From Spirochaetaceae bacterium (GTDB lineage Bacteria; Spirochaetota; Spirochaetia; SZUA-6; Bin103): a stretch of 64,000 nucleotides of DNA. How positions within the stretch are numbered: the first letter of the stretch is position 1; each line of letters starts with the position of its first letter. The translations under genes were made by a program, and so were the position numbers. The DNA is taken from the NCBI GenBank assembly GCA_028820215.1, contig JAPPKD010000108.1:1-64000 (forward strand), read 5' to 3'. Below the pieces are notes generated by a model that made no database searches, had not been told where the DNA came from, and was given only the letters and a program-made list of their open reading frames with translations. This document shows positions 1 through 8,422 of the stretch, piece by piece.

Positions 1-46
1 TGTTTCTCCCATGCCAACGCCGGTCCGACCCGGCCGGTGGGGAAGC

Positions 47-75
47 TTGACATGAACATTTCATGCTTTCATGCT
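47..75 (+). promoter_or_regulatory. Promoter/operator of the RHH-PIN pair
   Basis: A -35 hexamer TTGACA (47-52) is followed after 17 bases by a weak -10 CATGCT (70-75). An inverted repeat CATGAA-CAT-TTCATG (51-56/60-65) overlaps the -35, and TCATGCT occurs twice (61-67 and 69-75). Ribbon-helix-helix antitoxins usually bind such repeats to repress their own operon, so autoregulation is inferred. If this -10 is used, transcription starts near base 82, the first base of the antitoxin ATG. Confidence 0.5.
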
Positions 76-81
76 CTGGAC

Positions 82-309
82 ATGCCTCACATCCAGATTC
101 GCAATGTTCCCGAGTCTCTTCATCGACGTCTGAAGGCACGGGCCGCTCTGGAGGGTGTGTCCATGTCGCAGTACCTGGTGTGGGAGATCGAGCGGTCCTT
201 GGCGCGACCAAGCCGGCGGGAAACACTGGATGCCATTCGCCGCGAGCCGCCTCTGGTCCTGCACCCCCCGCCGGCCGAGGTCCTCCATGAGGAACGTGCC
301 GCCCGCTGA
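82..309 (+). CDS. FitA/VapB-type ribbon-helix-helix antitoxin
   Basis: A 75-residue antitoxin predicted to neutralise the PIN toxin encoded next to it and to repress the operon. The N-terminus (MPHIQIRNVPESLHRRLKAR) is the beta strand and first helix of a FitA-like ribbon-helix-helix fold, and the arginine- and proline-rich C-terminal tail would wrap the toxin. I chose the ATG at 82 because the family starts at this point and because the in-frame ATG at 37 lies upstream of the promoter and operator. Its TGA overlaps the toxin ATG by one base (TGATG), so translation is coupled. Confidence 0.88.
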   Translation: MPHIQIRNVPESLHRRLKARAALEGVSMSQYLVWEIERSLARPSRRETLDAIRREPPLVLHPPPAEVLHEERAAR

Positions 310-698
310 TGGTCCTCGACGCCTCCGCTGCGGCGGAGCTCCTGCTGAATACGCCCGCGGGCAAACGAGTCTCATCCCGCCTTGCGGACTCGGCGGAGGT
401 CATCCACGCTCCCCATCTGATAGACATCGAGGTGGCCCAGGTGCTGCGCAGGCACGTGCGCCACGGACTGTTGGAAGACAGCCGCGCCGTGCGGGCACTC
501 GATCGCTGGCGCGACCTCGACGTCGAACGGTATCCGCATTCGCCACTGCTGGACCGGGTCTGGGAACTCCGCCACAACGTGAGCGCCTACGACGCCGTTT
601 ACGTTGCTCTCGCGGAAGCGCTTTCCGTGTCGCTGGTTACCGGCGACGAGAAGCTCGCCCGGGCCCCGGGACTTCACGCCAGAATCGAGTTGGCGTAA
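309..698 (+). CDS. vapC: PIN-domain ribonuclease toxin, VapC/FitB type
   Basis: A 129-residue toxin of the PIN family, Mg-dependent ribonucleases that usually cut tRNA or rRNA. The acidic active site is intact: D4 (LDASA), E41 (DIEVAQ), D95 (YDAVYVALAE) and D113 (TGDEKLA). The length is normal for the family. The start overlaps the antitoxin stop by one base, the usual antitoxin-first order. With a complete partner and operator this is the only evidently functional vapBC-like module in the window. The target RNA cannot be read from sequence. Confidence 0.92.
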   Translation: MVLDASAAAELLLNTPAGKRVSSRLADSAEVIHAPHLIDIEVAQVLRRHVRHGLLEDSRAVRALDRWRDLDVERYPHSPLLDRVWELRHNVSAYDAVYVALAEALSVSLVTGDEKLARAPGLHARIELA

Positions 699-719
699 TC
701 CCCGGGGCGCCCGCGCGCC

Positions 720-1676
720 TCAGACGATGCGGTTCGGCAACTCCCTGCCTTCCAGCCCGGCCAGAAGGTTCCTCACCGAGAGGTCGGACATCGCCTGGCG
801 CGTCTGCTCGGTGGCGCTGCCGAGGTGGGGGATGACGATGATGTTGTCGAGCTCCAGCAGCGGGTGGTCGCGGGGAAGCGGCTCGGGCTCGGTCACGTCG
901 ACAGCCGCGCAGTGGAGCTTGCCGGCCCGCATCGTGTCGAGCAGCGCGTCGTGGTCGATCACCGCGCCGCGCGCGGCGTTGACCAGCACCGCCGATTCCT
1001 TCATCAGCCCCAGCTCCCGCGCGCCGATCATCCCCCGCGTCTGGTCGGTCAGCGGCATGTTCAGCGCCACGAAGTCCGACTGCGCGAGCAACTCGTCGAG
1101 CGCGACATGGCGCGCGCCGAGATCCGCCTCGGCCTTCCGGTTGCGGGTGCGGTTGTGGTAGAGCACCGTCATGTCGAAGCCCAGCGCCCGCCGCGCGACC
1201 TGATAGCCGATGTTGCCGAGCCCGATGATCCCCAGCGTCTGGTGGTGCACCTCCTGGCCGAGCATGAAGCTGGGGTCGTATTCGAGGAAATCCGGCCCGC
1301 GGGCGAAGTGGTCGCCCTTGACGATGTTGCGCGCCCCGGCCAGCAGCAGCGCGAAGGTGATGTCGGCGGTGGCCCCGTCGAGGACGTGGGGCGTGTTGCC
1401 CACCGGGATGCCCCGCTCCTCTGCCGCCGCCAGGTCGATGTGATCGCAGCCGACGCCGAAGTTGCTGATCACCTTGAGCCGCGGGGTTGCGTCCATCAGC
1501 CCGGCCGACACCGTGACGTGCGCGTACGTGTAGATCCCGTCGATCCCGGGAAGCTCCGCACGCCAGGCGTCGTCGTCGGAGTGCCAGCGCACGACCCGGC
1601 ACCGTTCCGCGATCATCGGCACGATCGCGCGATAGGGCTCTACTTCGGCCATTACCAAGACGCTATATGCCACCAT
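720..1676 (-). CDS. D-isomer 2-hydroxyacid dehydrogenase (GhrB-like)
   Basis: A 318-residue cytoplasmic NAD(P)-dependent dehydrogenase of the family that includes glyoxylate/hydroxypyruvate reductase. It shows the nucleotide-binding GLGNIG loop (152-157) and the catalytic triad R236 (AARGA), E265 (TEPEP) and H284 (PHLGSAT). The length matches the family. An ATG at 1676 fits the usual N-terminus better than the TTG three bases earlier; an ATG at 1649 would cut the first strand. Substrate is not determined by these motifs; reduction of glyoxylate, hydroxypyruvate or a sugar-acid keto intermediate is likely. It converges on the vapBC-like pair. Confidence 0.85.
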   Translation of the reverse strand: MVAYSVLVMAEVEPYRAIVPMIAERCRVVRWHSDDDAWRAELPGIDGIYTYAHVTVSAGLMDATPRLKVISNFGVGCDHIDLAAAEERGIPVGNTPHVLDGATADITFALLLAGARNIVKGDHFARGPDFLEYDPSFMLGQEVHHQTLGIIGLGNIGYQVARRALGFDMTVLYHNRTRNRKAEADLGARHVALDELLAQSDFVALNMPLTDQTRGMIGARELGLMKESAVLVNAARGAVIDHDALLDTMRAGKLHCAAVDVTEPEPLPRDHPLLELDNIIVIPHLGSATEQTRQAMSDLSVRNLLAGLEGRELPNRIV

Positions 1677-1711
1677 CAACTCCAGGCAGGCTGAGACTAT
1701 CCCGCCGGGGG

Positions 1712-2046
1712 CTAGCGGTGAACACGTCCGGGAGGATTCGATTGGTCGATGTGCTCCGGAGGAACCCGAGGACCCGATCTGTCGTCGGCCGTGCTCCGCA
1801 GGCGCGAGTAGCCCGCGATGGGCATGGCTTCGACGCCCTCGAAGCGGGCAAAGTCGCGATCCTCGGAGACCAGCGTGTCTACCCCGTGCTCGATGCAGAG
1901 TGCGACAAGCTGCGCATCGAACACGACATTGCCTACGGCGTATCTCCTTCCGCGAACGCCCGCACCAGCGCCAAGGCTTCGCGGTGCCTGGGCAACTCCT
2001 CGCGGTGGTAGTGAACCAGCACGTTGGTGTCGATCGCGGTCACCAT
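1712..2046 (-). pseudogene. Broken PIN toxin (VapC) lacking its central part
   Basis: The ATG at 2046 overlaps the antitoxin stop by 7 bases and opens a 37-residue frame that begins like a PIN toxin (AIDTNVLVHYHREE) and stops at 1933-1935. In another frame, immediately after, comes the toxin's C-terminal part (VFDAQLVALCIEHG, then DTLVSEDRDFARF). The roughly 60 residues that should lie between, including the second acidic active-site position, are missing. An internal deletion with a frame change best explains this. The antitoxin in front remains intact. No functional nuclease is expected. Confidence 0.85.
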
Positions 2047-2273
2047 CGCCCTTCCATCACCCCGTACAGGGCGTCGCGGTCGTCCACGTCAACGCCCGGC
2101 ATCAGCCGGCCCCGCTTCGTGATCACCTTCAGCTTGAAAGGCGTGCACGGCTCGGGAGCGACGTACGCGCGCAACGCCGCTTCCACCACGCGGGTCAGCG
2201 TCGTGTCGTCCTGCGCCGCCCTTACCTTGGCTGCCCGGTATACGTGCGAATCCAGGTCAAGCGTGGTTCTCAT
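2040..2273 (-). CDS. Ribbon-helix-helix antitoxin (VapB family), partner broken
   Basis: A 77-residue antitoxin. The N-terminal strand MRTTLDLDSHVYRAAKVRA and the following helix are typical of VapB antitoxins with an RHH DNA-binding domain. Residues 45-77 (FKLKVITKRGR to the end) form the toxin-binding tail. Its TGA overlaps the start of the toxin remnant (ATGGTGA), the normal coupled layout. Because the toxin has lost its core, this protein may persist only as a regulator or as an anti-addiction factor against related toxins, which is inference. Confidence 0.85.
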   Translation of the reverse strand: MRTTLDLDSHVYRAAKVRAAQDDTTLTRVVEAALRAYVAPEPCTPFKLKVITKRGRLMPGVDVDDRDALYGVMEGRW

Positions 2274-2342
2274 GCATAAGAGTGTAACGATCGAGCATAA
2301 AGGTGCATACCGTGAGCCGCCTCGGTTCGATAGCTCGTCGTG

Positions 2343-3452
2343 CTACCAGTCGCGGGAGTCGGGCACATCGAGCCACGCGCCGTCCTGCTCGATCGACTGC
2401 TGGCTGACCAGTCCGGGCAAGGTCATGTCCATGGCGGCGTCGATGCCGAGCTCGGGCTCGGTGCCGTCCCGCACCGCGTTCACGAAGTCCAGCAACTGGA
2501 TCAGGTCCCCGCCGCCGTGCCCGGAGCCGCGAGCGGCCTCGCCCCACACCCGCCAGCTCTCGGGCAGAAACTCCTCGGCCAGGTCCTCCAGGTCCCGCCA
2601 CTCGGTGCCGGAGGAGCGTGCCCGCACCCAGATGCGGCCGCGCTCGCCTTCCGCGCGCGCCGACTCGTAGCAGCCGTCGGTGCCCTGCAACTGGTAGTTG
2701 TGCATCGCGTGCGGGCGGTCCGACAGCATGTCCACCCGCACCTTGACCAGGCCGCCCGAGCGCATCTTGCCCAGCATCACCGAGGAGTCCTCGGCCTTGT
2801 ACTGCCGGCCGTCGTGGTCAAGGTAGTGATGGCCGGTGCCGGCGCAGGAGACCTGCGCGACGCGGTCGCCGGGCATCCAGCTCAGCAGCGGGCCCAGGCT
2901 GTGAGTGCCGTAGGTGATGCCGTTGATTCCCTGCTGCCAGCGCCGCCGCCACGGCGTGGGGTTGGACTGCGGCGCACCGCGCAGCTCGTGCAGGTACTCG
3001 CCGTCGCCGAAGTAGACGGTTCCGAACAGGCCGGCGGCGACGATCTCCTTGACGATCTGGTTCTGCCGCATGCAGATGTAGTTCTCGGCCATCATGTAGG
3101 TGCCGGAGCTGGCCCGGCACGCCGCCACCAGCCGCCGGCACTCGTCGATCGACACGGCCGCCGGCACCTCGGAGACGACGCTCACCCCGCGCTCCAGAGC
3201 CGCGATCGAGTGCTCGGCGTGAAAGGGCATGGGGGTGCCCACGATCACGGCATCGAGCCGTACCTCATCCAGCATGTCGCGGTAGTCGGTAAACGACCGC
3301 TCGGCGCCCAACTCCCGCTGCACGTCCGCAAGCGGCTCCGCGCGGGTGTCGCACACCGCCCGCACGTCGACGTCCAACCCCTCCTGCACGCTCAGCAGGC
3401 GGCCTCCGCGCCCGGCCGCGCCGATCACTCCGATGTTCAACCGTTCGCCCAT
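2343..3452 (-). CDS. Gfo/Idh/MocA family oxidoreductase
   Basis: A 369-residue NAD(P)-dependent dehydrogenase. The N-terminal Rossmann domain starts with NIGVIGAAGRGGR; the motif usually written EKP appears here as SEVPAAVS, so the conserved lysine is absent and replaced by valine. That departure may mean altered catalysis. The C-terminal alpha/beta domain carries GTHSLGPLL, with the histidine seen in the family. The start is two bases after the glpK stop (TGAGCATG), so the two genes form one transcript. Substrate unknown; sugars, inositols or their phosphates are usual. Confidence 0.85.
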   Translation of the reverse strand: MGERLNIGVIGAAGRGGRLLSVQEGLDVDVRAVCDTRAEPLADVQRELGAERSFTDYRDMLDEVRLDAVIVGTPMPFHAEHSIAALERGVSVVSEVPAAVSIDECRRLVAACRASSGTYMMAENYICMRQNQIVKEIVAAGLFGTVYFGDGEYLHELRGAPQSNPTPWRRRWQQGINGITYGTHSLGPLLSWMPGDRVAQVSCAGTGHHYLDHDGRQYKAEDSSVMLGKMRSGGLVKVRVDMLSDRPHAMHNYQLQGTDGCYESARAEGERGRIWVRARSSGTEWRDLEDLAEEFLPESWRVWGEAARGSGHGGGDLIQLLDFVNAVRDGTEPELGIDAAMDMTLPGLVSQQSIEQDGAWLDVPDSRDW

Positions 3453-3454
3453 GC

Positions 3455-4954
3455 TCAATCCCCCTGCTCGTCGGCCGCCCAGTTGCCGGCTCGCTCGACG
3501 GCCCGCGACCACGACGCGCACAACCCGGCGACACGGTCCTCCGGCAGCGACGGCTCGAAGCGCCGCTCCGCGCGCCAGTTCCCGGCCAGCTCATCGATCC
3601 CCTGCCAGTACCCGACCGCCAGGCCGGCCAGGTACGCGGCTCCGAGCGCCGTCGACTCCGTGACCTCGGGGCGCACCACGGGCAACCCGGTCACGTCGGC
3701 CTGGAACTGCATCAGCAGGTCGTTACGCGCCGCCCCGCCGTCGACCCGCATCTCCGCCGGTGCGGCTCCCGCGTCGGCGGCCAGGGCGTCCAGCAGCTCG
3801 GCGACCTGGAAGGCGATGCCCTCCAGAGCCGCACGCGCCAGGTGGCCGGCGCCGGTGCCAAGGGTCATGCCGACGATCGTGCCCCGCGCGCGTGGGTCCC
3901 AGTGCGGGACGCCCAGCCCCGTGAACGCCGGCACCAGCACGACGCCCCCGGAGTCGGGGACCGAGGAGGCGAGCGCCTCGACCTCCTCGGCCGAACCGAT
4001 CAGGCCGAGCCCGTCGCGAAGCCAGCGGACCACCGCCCCGCCGGTGAACACGCTCCCCTCCAGGGCGTAGCGCGGCTGCCGGTCGGTCGAGCACGCGATC
4101 GTGGTCAACAGACTCCGTTCCGAGGGCTGCGGCGCCGTGCCGGTGTGCAGCAGGGCGAAGCAGCCGGTGCCGTAGGTGGTCTTGACCGAGCCGCGCTCGG
4201 TGCAGAGCTGGCCCATCAGCGCCGACTGCTGATCGCCGGCGATCCCCGCCAGCGGCACGCCGGCCAGGTCGTCGATTCCCGTGATCTCGGCGTATACCTC
4301 GCTGGACCCCCGCACCTCGGGCAGCAGCGCGCGCGGCACGCCGAACAGGTCGAGCAGCTCGCCGTCCCAGTCCCCGACGTGGATGTCGTACAGCAGCGTG
4401 CGGCTGGCGTTGGTGGCGTCGGTGACGTGCAGCCGCCCCCCGGTGAGCCGGAACGCCAGCCACGAGTCGACGGTGCCGAAGGCCAGCTCGCCGGCCTCTG
4501 CCCGCTCACGGGCGCCGGAGACGTGATCGAGGATCCAGGCGATCTTGGTCCCGGAGAAGTACGGATCCAGCAGCAGCCCCGTCCGGGCACGCACGCGCTC
4601 CTCGACGCCGGCGCGGCGCAGCTCTTCGCAGGCGTTCGCGGTCCTCCGATCCTGCCAGACGATGGCGTTGCCGACCGGCGCGCCCGTGCGGCGGTCCCAG
4701 ATGACGGTGGTCTCGCGCTGGTTGGTGATGCCGGCTGCCGCGACCTGGCCGCCGTCGATTCCGGCGGAGCGCAACGCCTCCACCGCGACCGCGGCCTGGG
4801 TCTCCCAGATCTCGCCCGCATCCTGCTCGACCCATCCGGGCTGCGGAAAGTGCTGCGTCGTCTCGCGCTGCGCCACCGAGCGGATGCCACCACCGCGGTC
4901 GAAGACGATCGCCCGCGAGCTGGTCGTGCCCTGGTCCAGTGCCATCACGTACAT
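3455..4954 (-). CDS. glpK: Glycerol kinase
   Basis: A 499-residue FGGY-family kinase that phosphorylates glycerol to sn-glycerol 3-phosphate with ATP in the cytoplasm. Signature features are DQGTTSSR at 7-14, GWVEQD at 40-45, R80-E81 (NQRETT, glycerol contacts), and [10 protein letters not shown] near residue 242. The length equals that of known GlpK proteins. No glpF or glpD lies nearby; instead it is coupled to a Gfo/Idh oxidoreductase, so its in vivo substrate could be glycerol or a related polyol. Confidence 0.93.
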   Translation of the reverse strand: MYVMALDQGTTSSRAIVFDRGGGIRSVAQRETTQHFPQPGWVEQDAGEIWETQAAVAVEALRSAGIDGGQVAAAGITNQRETTVIWDRRTGAPVGNAIVWQDRRTANACEELRRAGVEERVRARTGLLLDPYFSGTKIAWILDHVSGARERAEAGELAFGTVDSWLAFRLTGGRLHVTDATNASRTLLYDIHVGDWDGELLDLFGVPRALLPEVRGSSEVYAEITGIDDLAGVPLAGIAGDQQSALMGQLCTERGSVKTTYGTGCFALLHTGTAPQPSERSLLTTIACSTDRQPRYALEGSVFTGGAVVRWLRDGLGLIGSAEEVEALASSVPDSGGVVLVPAFTGLGVPHWDPRARGTIVGMTLGTGAGHLARAALEGIAFQVAELLDALAADAGAAPAEMRVDGGAARNDLLMQFQADVTGLPVVRPEVTESTALGAAYLAGLAVGYWQGIDELAGNWRAERRFEPSLPEDRVAGLCASWSRAVERAGNWAADEQGD

Positions 4955-4958
4955 CGGG

Positions 4959-6887
4959 TCAACTCCGCTCCTGCCGGTTCCAGACGAGGGGGCTCCGCGC
5001 CGGTTGCGCCGGTTCGCGCAGCCAGGCGACCAGCGCGTGGCGGAGCGCCTCCCAGCTCATGCCGGAGTGCGGCGGCCGTACGCCGTCGGCGGCGAGCACG
5101 AAGTGCACGGTGTCATGATCCTCGCCCGGGTCGGGATCGTCCCACACCAGCAGGCGGCTGCCGCCGTCCGGCGCGTCCGGCAGGAGGACGTGGCTGCTGT
5201 CGCCGGTCCGGGCTTCGGCGCCGAAACCGACCGTCACCCGGTCCTCGCTCACCACGACCAGCCGGTCCGCAGCCATGTGCCTGGGCATGAACACCTCCGT
5301 GGGCGCCGCCGACCGGCGGCCGCGCCACAACACCAGGATAAAGCGTCGGTCGGCGAGCAGCGACGGCCCGTCCTCCGTGGGCTTCAGCGCCAGCCAGCGC
5401 AGCTCGTTCCCGGCGCGATCGCGGGCGCGCGCGTTGTAGGCGAAGCTCAGCAGATCGCCCTGCATCCTCCGCGGATAGGCGCGCTCCACCAGGTACGGGT
5501 CCACCCGGTACTCGGCCTCGTCGCCGGCGACCACCGAGAACGAGTGGATACCCCACTCCCACTGCGCGGCGGACAGCGGCGGCGCCTCCAGGTTCAGCCG
5601 CTCTTCCCGCCGGACGCCGGTCGCTGCCAGCCCCGCATACGCGGCGCCGATCATGCGCGAGGGATCCGGAGCCGTGCCGCCGGTCACGCGCGATCCGAAC
5701 TCGCCCACGAACACCGGCAGGTCCAGGAAGCGCCCCTCGTTGCGAATGCGATCGAAGTCCCGAAGGTACGCTTCGGGCCGCGGCGGGCCGCGCACCAGTC
5801 CGCCCAGCCGCGCGACGTCGTAGAAGTGCGGGGCGAACGCGTAGCCGGGACCGGGAGGCTCGGACAGGTGGCCGCCGCCGGTGCGAAGCAACCCCTGGTT
5901 GCCGCCCGGAAACCCCAGGTTGGTGTTCCAGAACGCCGACGGTCCGGCGAACACCAGCCTGGCGCCCCAGCCGGCGTCATCGAGCACGCCGCGCACGCGG
6001 CGGTAGAACGGCCAGAGCCTTTCGTTGTCCCAGGCCGCGGCGCTCATGCCGCGCCGCCCGCCGTCGACCGGCTCGTTCATGGGCTCGACACCCAGCACCC
6101 GCTCGAACGCCGGCGCCGGCAGCGCGTCGCGCAGGTAGGCCAGCACCCGCGCGAGCTGCCAGAGGAACTCGTCCTGCAGCCGGCGGGGACCCGCGGCGGT
6201 CGGGAGCTCCGCGTTGTCCCAGAAGTTGCGGAACGCCGCGCGCACGGAGCGGTTGACCAGGTAGTGCTGCACGGAATCGACGCAGGGCGGCCCGCACGGC
6301 CGGCGCGGCAGGCCGGGCGTCACCCAGGCCGGCGCACCGTCGCCGTGGCCGTGCGGCACCAGGTGGCGTGAGAAGTTGTCCTGGTGGTAGTCCAGCACCA
6401 CGTAGATGCCGCGGTCGGTCACCACCTCGATCTGCTCGGCGATCGTCCGCAGGTAGCCGGTGTCGATCCGGTCGACCTCCGGGTGCGCGCCTTCCCACGA
6501 GATGAGAAAGCGCGCAACGTTGGCCCCCGTGCGCCGGCGGAGCAGATCGGTGAGCGTTCGCCCCTGGTCCAGGTCGGCGAACGGGGTGAGGCCGCCACGG
6601 GCCAGCAGCGTCCGCGAGGTGACGTTGTAGCCACGCAGCAGCACCTCGCGCCCGAACGTGTCGCGGAACACCCGGTCGACGTAGGGGCCGATTCGCTTGG
6701 CACCCACGGTCAGCGGTCCGGCTCCGACGAGTTGACCGGCAGCGATGTGGTCGGCACGCGACTCCTGGGGAAACGGGTCCGCGGCCGGCGTGAAGCTCTG
6801 CTGAGCCGTCGAGCAGGCCGGCAGCAACAGGACAGAGACGAGTGCAGCGAGCCCTGCAGGCGTCGCTGCCCGACGGCGACGGATCAG
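4959..6887 (-). CDS. GH5 endoglycoceramidase-like lipoprotein
   Basis: A glycoside hydrolase of about 642 residues, predicted to be lipid-anchored and exported. A run of arginines, a hydrophobic stretch and the lipobox LLPAC (Cys about 25) form the signal. The GH5 barrel shows [18 protein letters not shown] (168-174), the acid/base E272 (MNEP) and the nucleophile E396 (VGEFGS). LDYHQD and GDGAPAW resemble endoglycoceramidases, which cut glycan from ceramide; that substrate is inferred. The start is unclear: no ATG, GTG or TTG lies between the signal peptide and the upstream antitoxin region. I placed it at a CTG (6887). The frame stays open to 7052 but there it only shadows the antitoxin. Confidence 0.75.
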   Translation of the reverse strand: MIRRRRAATPAGLAALVSVLLLPACSTAQQSFTPAADPFPQESRADHIAAGQLVGAGPLTVGAKRIGPYVDRVFRDTFGREVLLRGYNVTSRTLLARGGLTPFADLDQGRTLTDLLRRRTGANVARFLISWEGAHPEVDRIDTGYLRTIAEQIEVVTDRGIYVVLDYHQDNFSRHLVPHGHGDGAPAWVTPGLPRRPCGPPCVDSVQHYLVNRSVRAAFRNFWDNAELPTAAGPRRLQDEFLWQLARVLAYLRDALPAPAFERVLGVEPMNEPVDGGRRGMSAAAWDNERLWPFYRRVRGVLDDAGWGARLVFAGPSAFWNTNLGFPGGNQGLLRTGGGHLSEPPGPGYAFAPHFYDVARLGGLVRGPPRPEAYLRDFDRIRNEGRFLDLPVFVGEFGSRVTGGTAPDPSRMIGAAYAGLAATGVRREERLNLEAPPLSAAQWEWGIHSFSVVAGDEAEYRVDPYLVERAYPRRMQGDLLSFAYNARARDRAGNELRWLALKPTEDGPSLLADRRFILVLWRGRRSAAPTEVFMPRHMAADRLVVVSEDRVTVGFGAEARTGDSSHVLLPDAPDGGSRLLVWDDPDPGEDHDTVHFVLAADGVRPPHSGMSWEALRHALVAWLREPAQPARSPLVWNRQERS

Positions 6888-6888
6888 A

Positions 6889-7146
6889 TCAGGCGAGCCA
6901 CTTGGCCATCGTCTGCTTCGCTTCAGACTCGGTGTAGGTCCTGCTCTCGAGCAAGGCGCGCTCTCCCCGGGCGATGCCTTCCAGAATGCGCAGCTTGTTC
7001 TGCATGGCCTCGTACAGCTCGACGTTGACGAGGTACGCCGATGGCTTGCCATGTTCGGTGATGAGGATCGACTCTCCTGATTCCCTCAGCTCAGCGAGAA
7101 GCCGAGTGGCCTGCCGCTTGAGAGTGGTCACCAGTTCGGTCTTCAT
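6889..7146 (-). CDS. Orphan Phd/YefM-family antitoxin
   Basis: An 85-residue protein with the Phd/YefM N-terminal DNA-binding fold: MKTELVTTLKRQATRLLAEL, then SILITEHGKPSAYLVNV, the characteristic second half of the domain. Members repress their operon and neutralise Doc, RelE/YoeB or VapC-type toxins. No toxin follows; the next frame downstream on this strand is the GH5 lipoprotein, whose coding region begins at about this stop codon. It is therefore an orphan antitoxin, or the toxin was lost. Confidence 0.85.
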   Translation of the reverse strand: MKTELVTTLKRQATRLLAELRESGESILITEHGKPSAYLVNVELYEAMQNKLRILEGIARGERALLESRTYTESEAKQTMAKWLA

Positions 7147-7217
7147 AGCGCGATGATACTAAAGTGACACTCGCTGATCACCAATCCCAGGTGCCGCTCG
7201 GGCTACCATGCCGCGCG

Positions 7218-8411
7218 ATGGCTCCATCCGGCGCGCGGCGACGGATCGACGTGGCCGAGCGCCGCGCCCGCTTGGCCGCACGCCACCACTTGGCCGCTCC
7301 GGCGCCGGACGTCCCGACGGCGGCTGCCGACTTGGTCGGACTGCATTCCAGCGACCCGGTCAGCGTGTATCTGAGCGCATGGAGCCGAGTGCGCGGCTTC
7401 GAGGTCGCTGATCTGGAGGCGGCGCTCTACGACCGCCGCTCGCTGGTGCGCCTGCTGGGGATGCGCCGCACCATGTTCGTGGTGCCGCGTGACCTGGCGG
7501 CCGTGATCGACGCCGCCTGCACGCGCGCACTGGCGCCCGCGGAACGGCGCCGGCTGCTCAAGTTGATCGGCGATCAGGGGATCGACCCGCACCCCGACCG
7601 GTGGCTGTCGAGAGTGACGCAGCGGACGCTCTCGGCACTCGGCGAGCGGGGCCAGGCCACCGCCAGGGAGCTCACCGCAGCCGTCCCGGAGCTCACCGCC
7701 AGGCTCACCTTCGGCGAGGGCCGCACGTGGGCCGGCACCGTGGGTCTGTCCACGCGGCTGCTGTTCCTGCTGGCAACGGAGGCTCGCATCATCCGAGGGC
7801 GGCCGCGCGGCGCGTGGATCTCCAGCCAGTACCGGTGGGCGGCAACCGCCGACTGGCTCGACGGAGGCCTGCCGGCCCTGGAGCCCGAGGAGGCCCGCCC
7901 GGAGCTGGTACGCCGCTGGCTGGCCGCGTTCGGGCCCGGCACCCTGACAGACCTCGCGTGGTGGACCGGGTGGCCGCAGCGCCAGACCCGCCAGGCGCTG
8001 GCGGCGGCCGGCGCGGTCGAGGTCGACCTGGAGGCCGGCACCGGCTACGTGCTCGCGGACGACGTGGCACCCGTGGCGCAGCCGGACGGCTGGGTGGCGC
8101 TGCTGCCGGCGCTGGACCCGACGGTGATGGGCTGGAAGGAGCGTTCCTGGTACCTGGGCGACCACCGGGAACGCCTGTTCGATCGCAACGGCAACGCCGG
8201 TCCCACCGTCTGGGCCGACGGCCGCATCGTCGGCGGCTGGGCGCAGCGCGCGGACGGCACGATCGCCGTCGAACTGCTCGAATCGGTCTTACCAAGTGTA
8301 CAAGGAATGATCGCCGCAGAGGCCGAACGCCTGCGTGCGTGGCTTGCCGGCACGGTGATCACGCCCCGCTTCCGCACGCCGCTGGAGAAGCGATTGACAT
8401 CGACTCCATAA
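7218..8411 (+). CDS. Winged-helix protein, HTH_42 / AlkZ-like family
   Basis: A 397-residue member of the winged-helix family typified by YcaQ/AlkZ DNA glycosylases that unhook crosslinks. The family core LHSSDPVSVYLSAWSR (the place of LQAQDP in many homologues) and a C-terminal LLPALDPTVMGWKERSWYLG block are visible. The QxQ catalytic motif described for AlkZ is not apparent, so glycosylase activity is uncertain. I chose the ATG at 7218, which begins the conserved region. The stop is embedded in the ribosome-binding site of the next gene, suggesting co-transcription. Confidence 0.75.
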   Translation: MAPSGARRRIDVAERRARLAARHHLAAPAPDVPTAAADLVGLHSSDPVSVYLSAWSRVRGFEVADLEAALYDRRSLVRLLGMRRTMFVVPRDLAAVIDAACTRALAPAERRRLLKLIGDQGIDPHPDRWLSRVTQRTLSALGERGQATARELTAAVPELTARLTFGEGRTWAGTVGLSTRLLFLLATEARIIRGRPRGAWISSQYRWAATADWLDGGLPALEPEEARPELVRRWLAAFGPGTLTDLAWWTGWPQRQTRQALAAAGAVEVDLEAGTGYVLADDVAPVAQPDGWVALLPALDPTVMGWKERSWYLGDHRERLFDRNGNAGPTVWADGRIVGGWAQRADGTIAVELLESVLPSVQGMIAAEAERLRAWLAGTVITPRFRTPLEKRLTSTP

Positions 8412-8422
8412 GGAGATAGCTC

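Noticed and set aside
2340..4070. A 576-codon plus-strand open frame
   Set aside because: It is antisense to glpK and the Gfo/Idh gene, which both carry clear family motifs.
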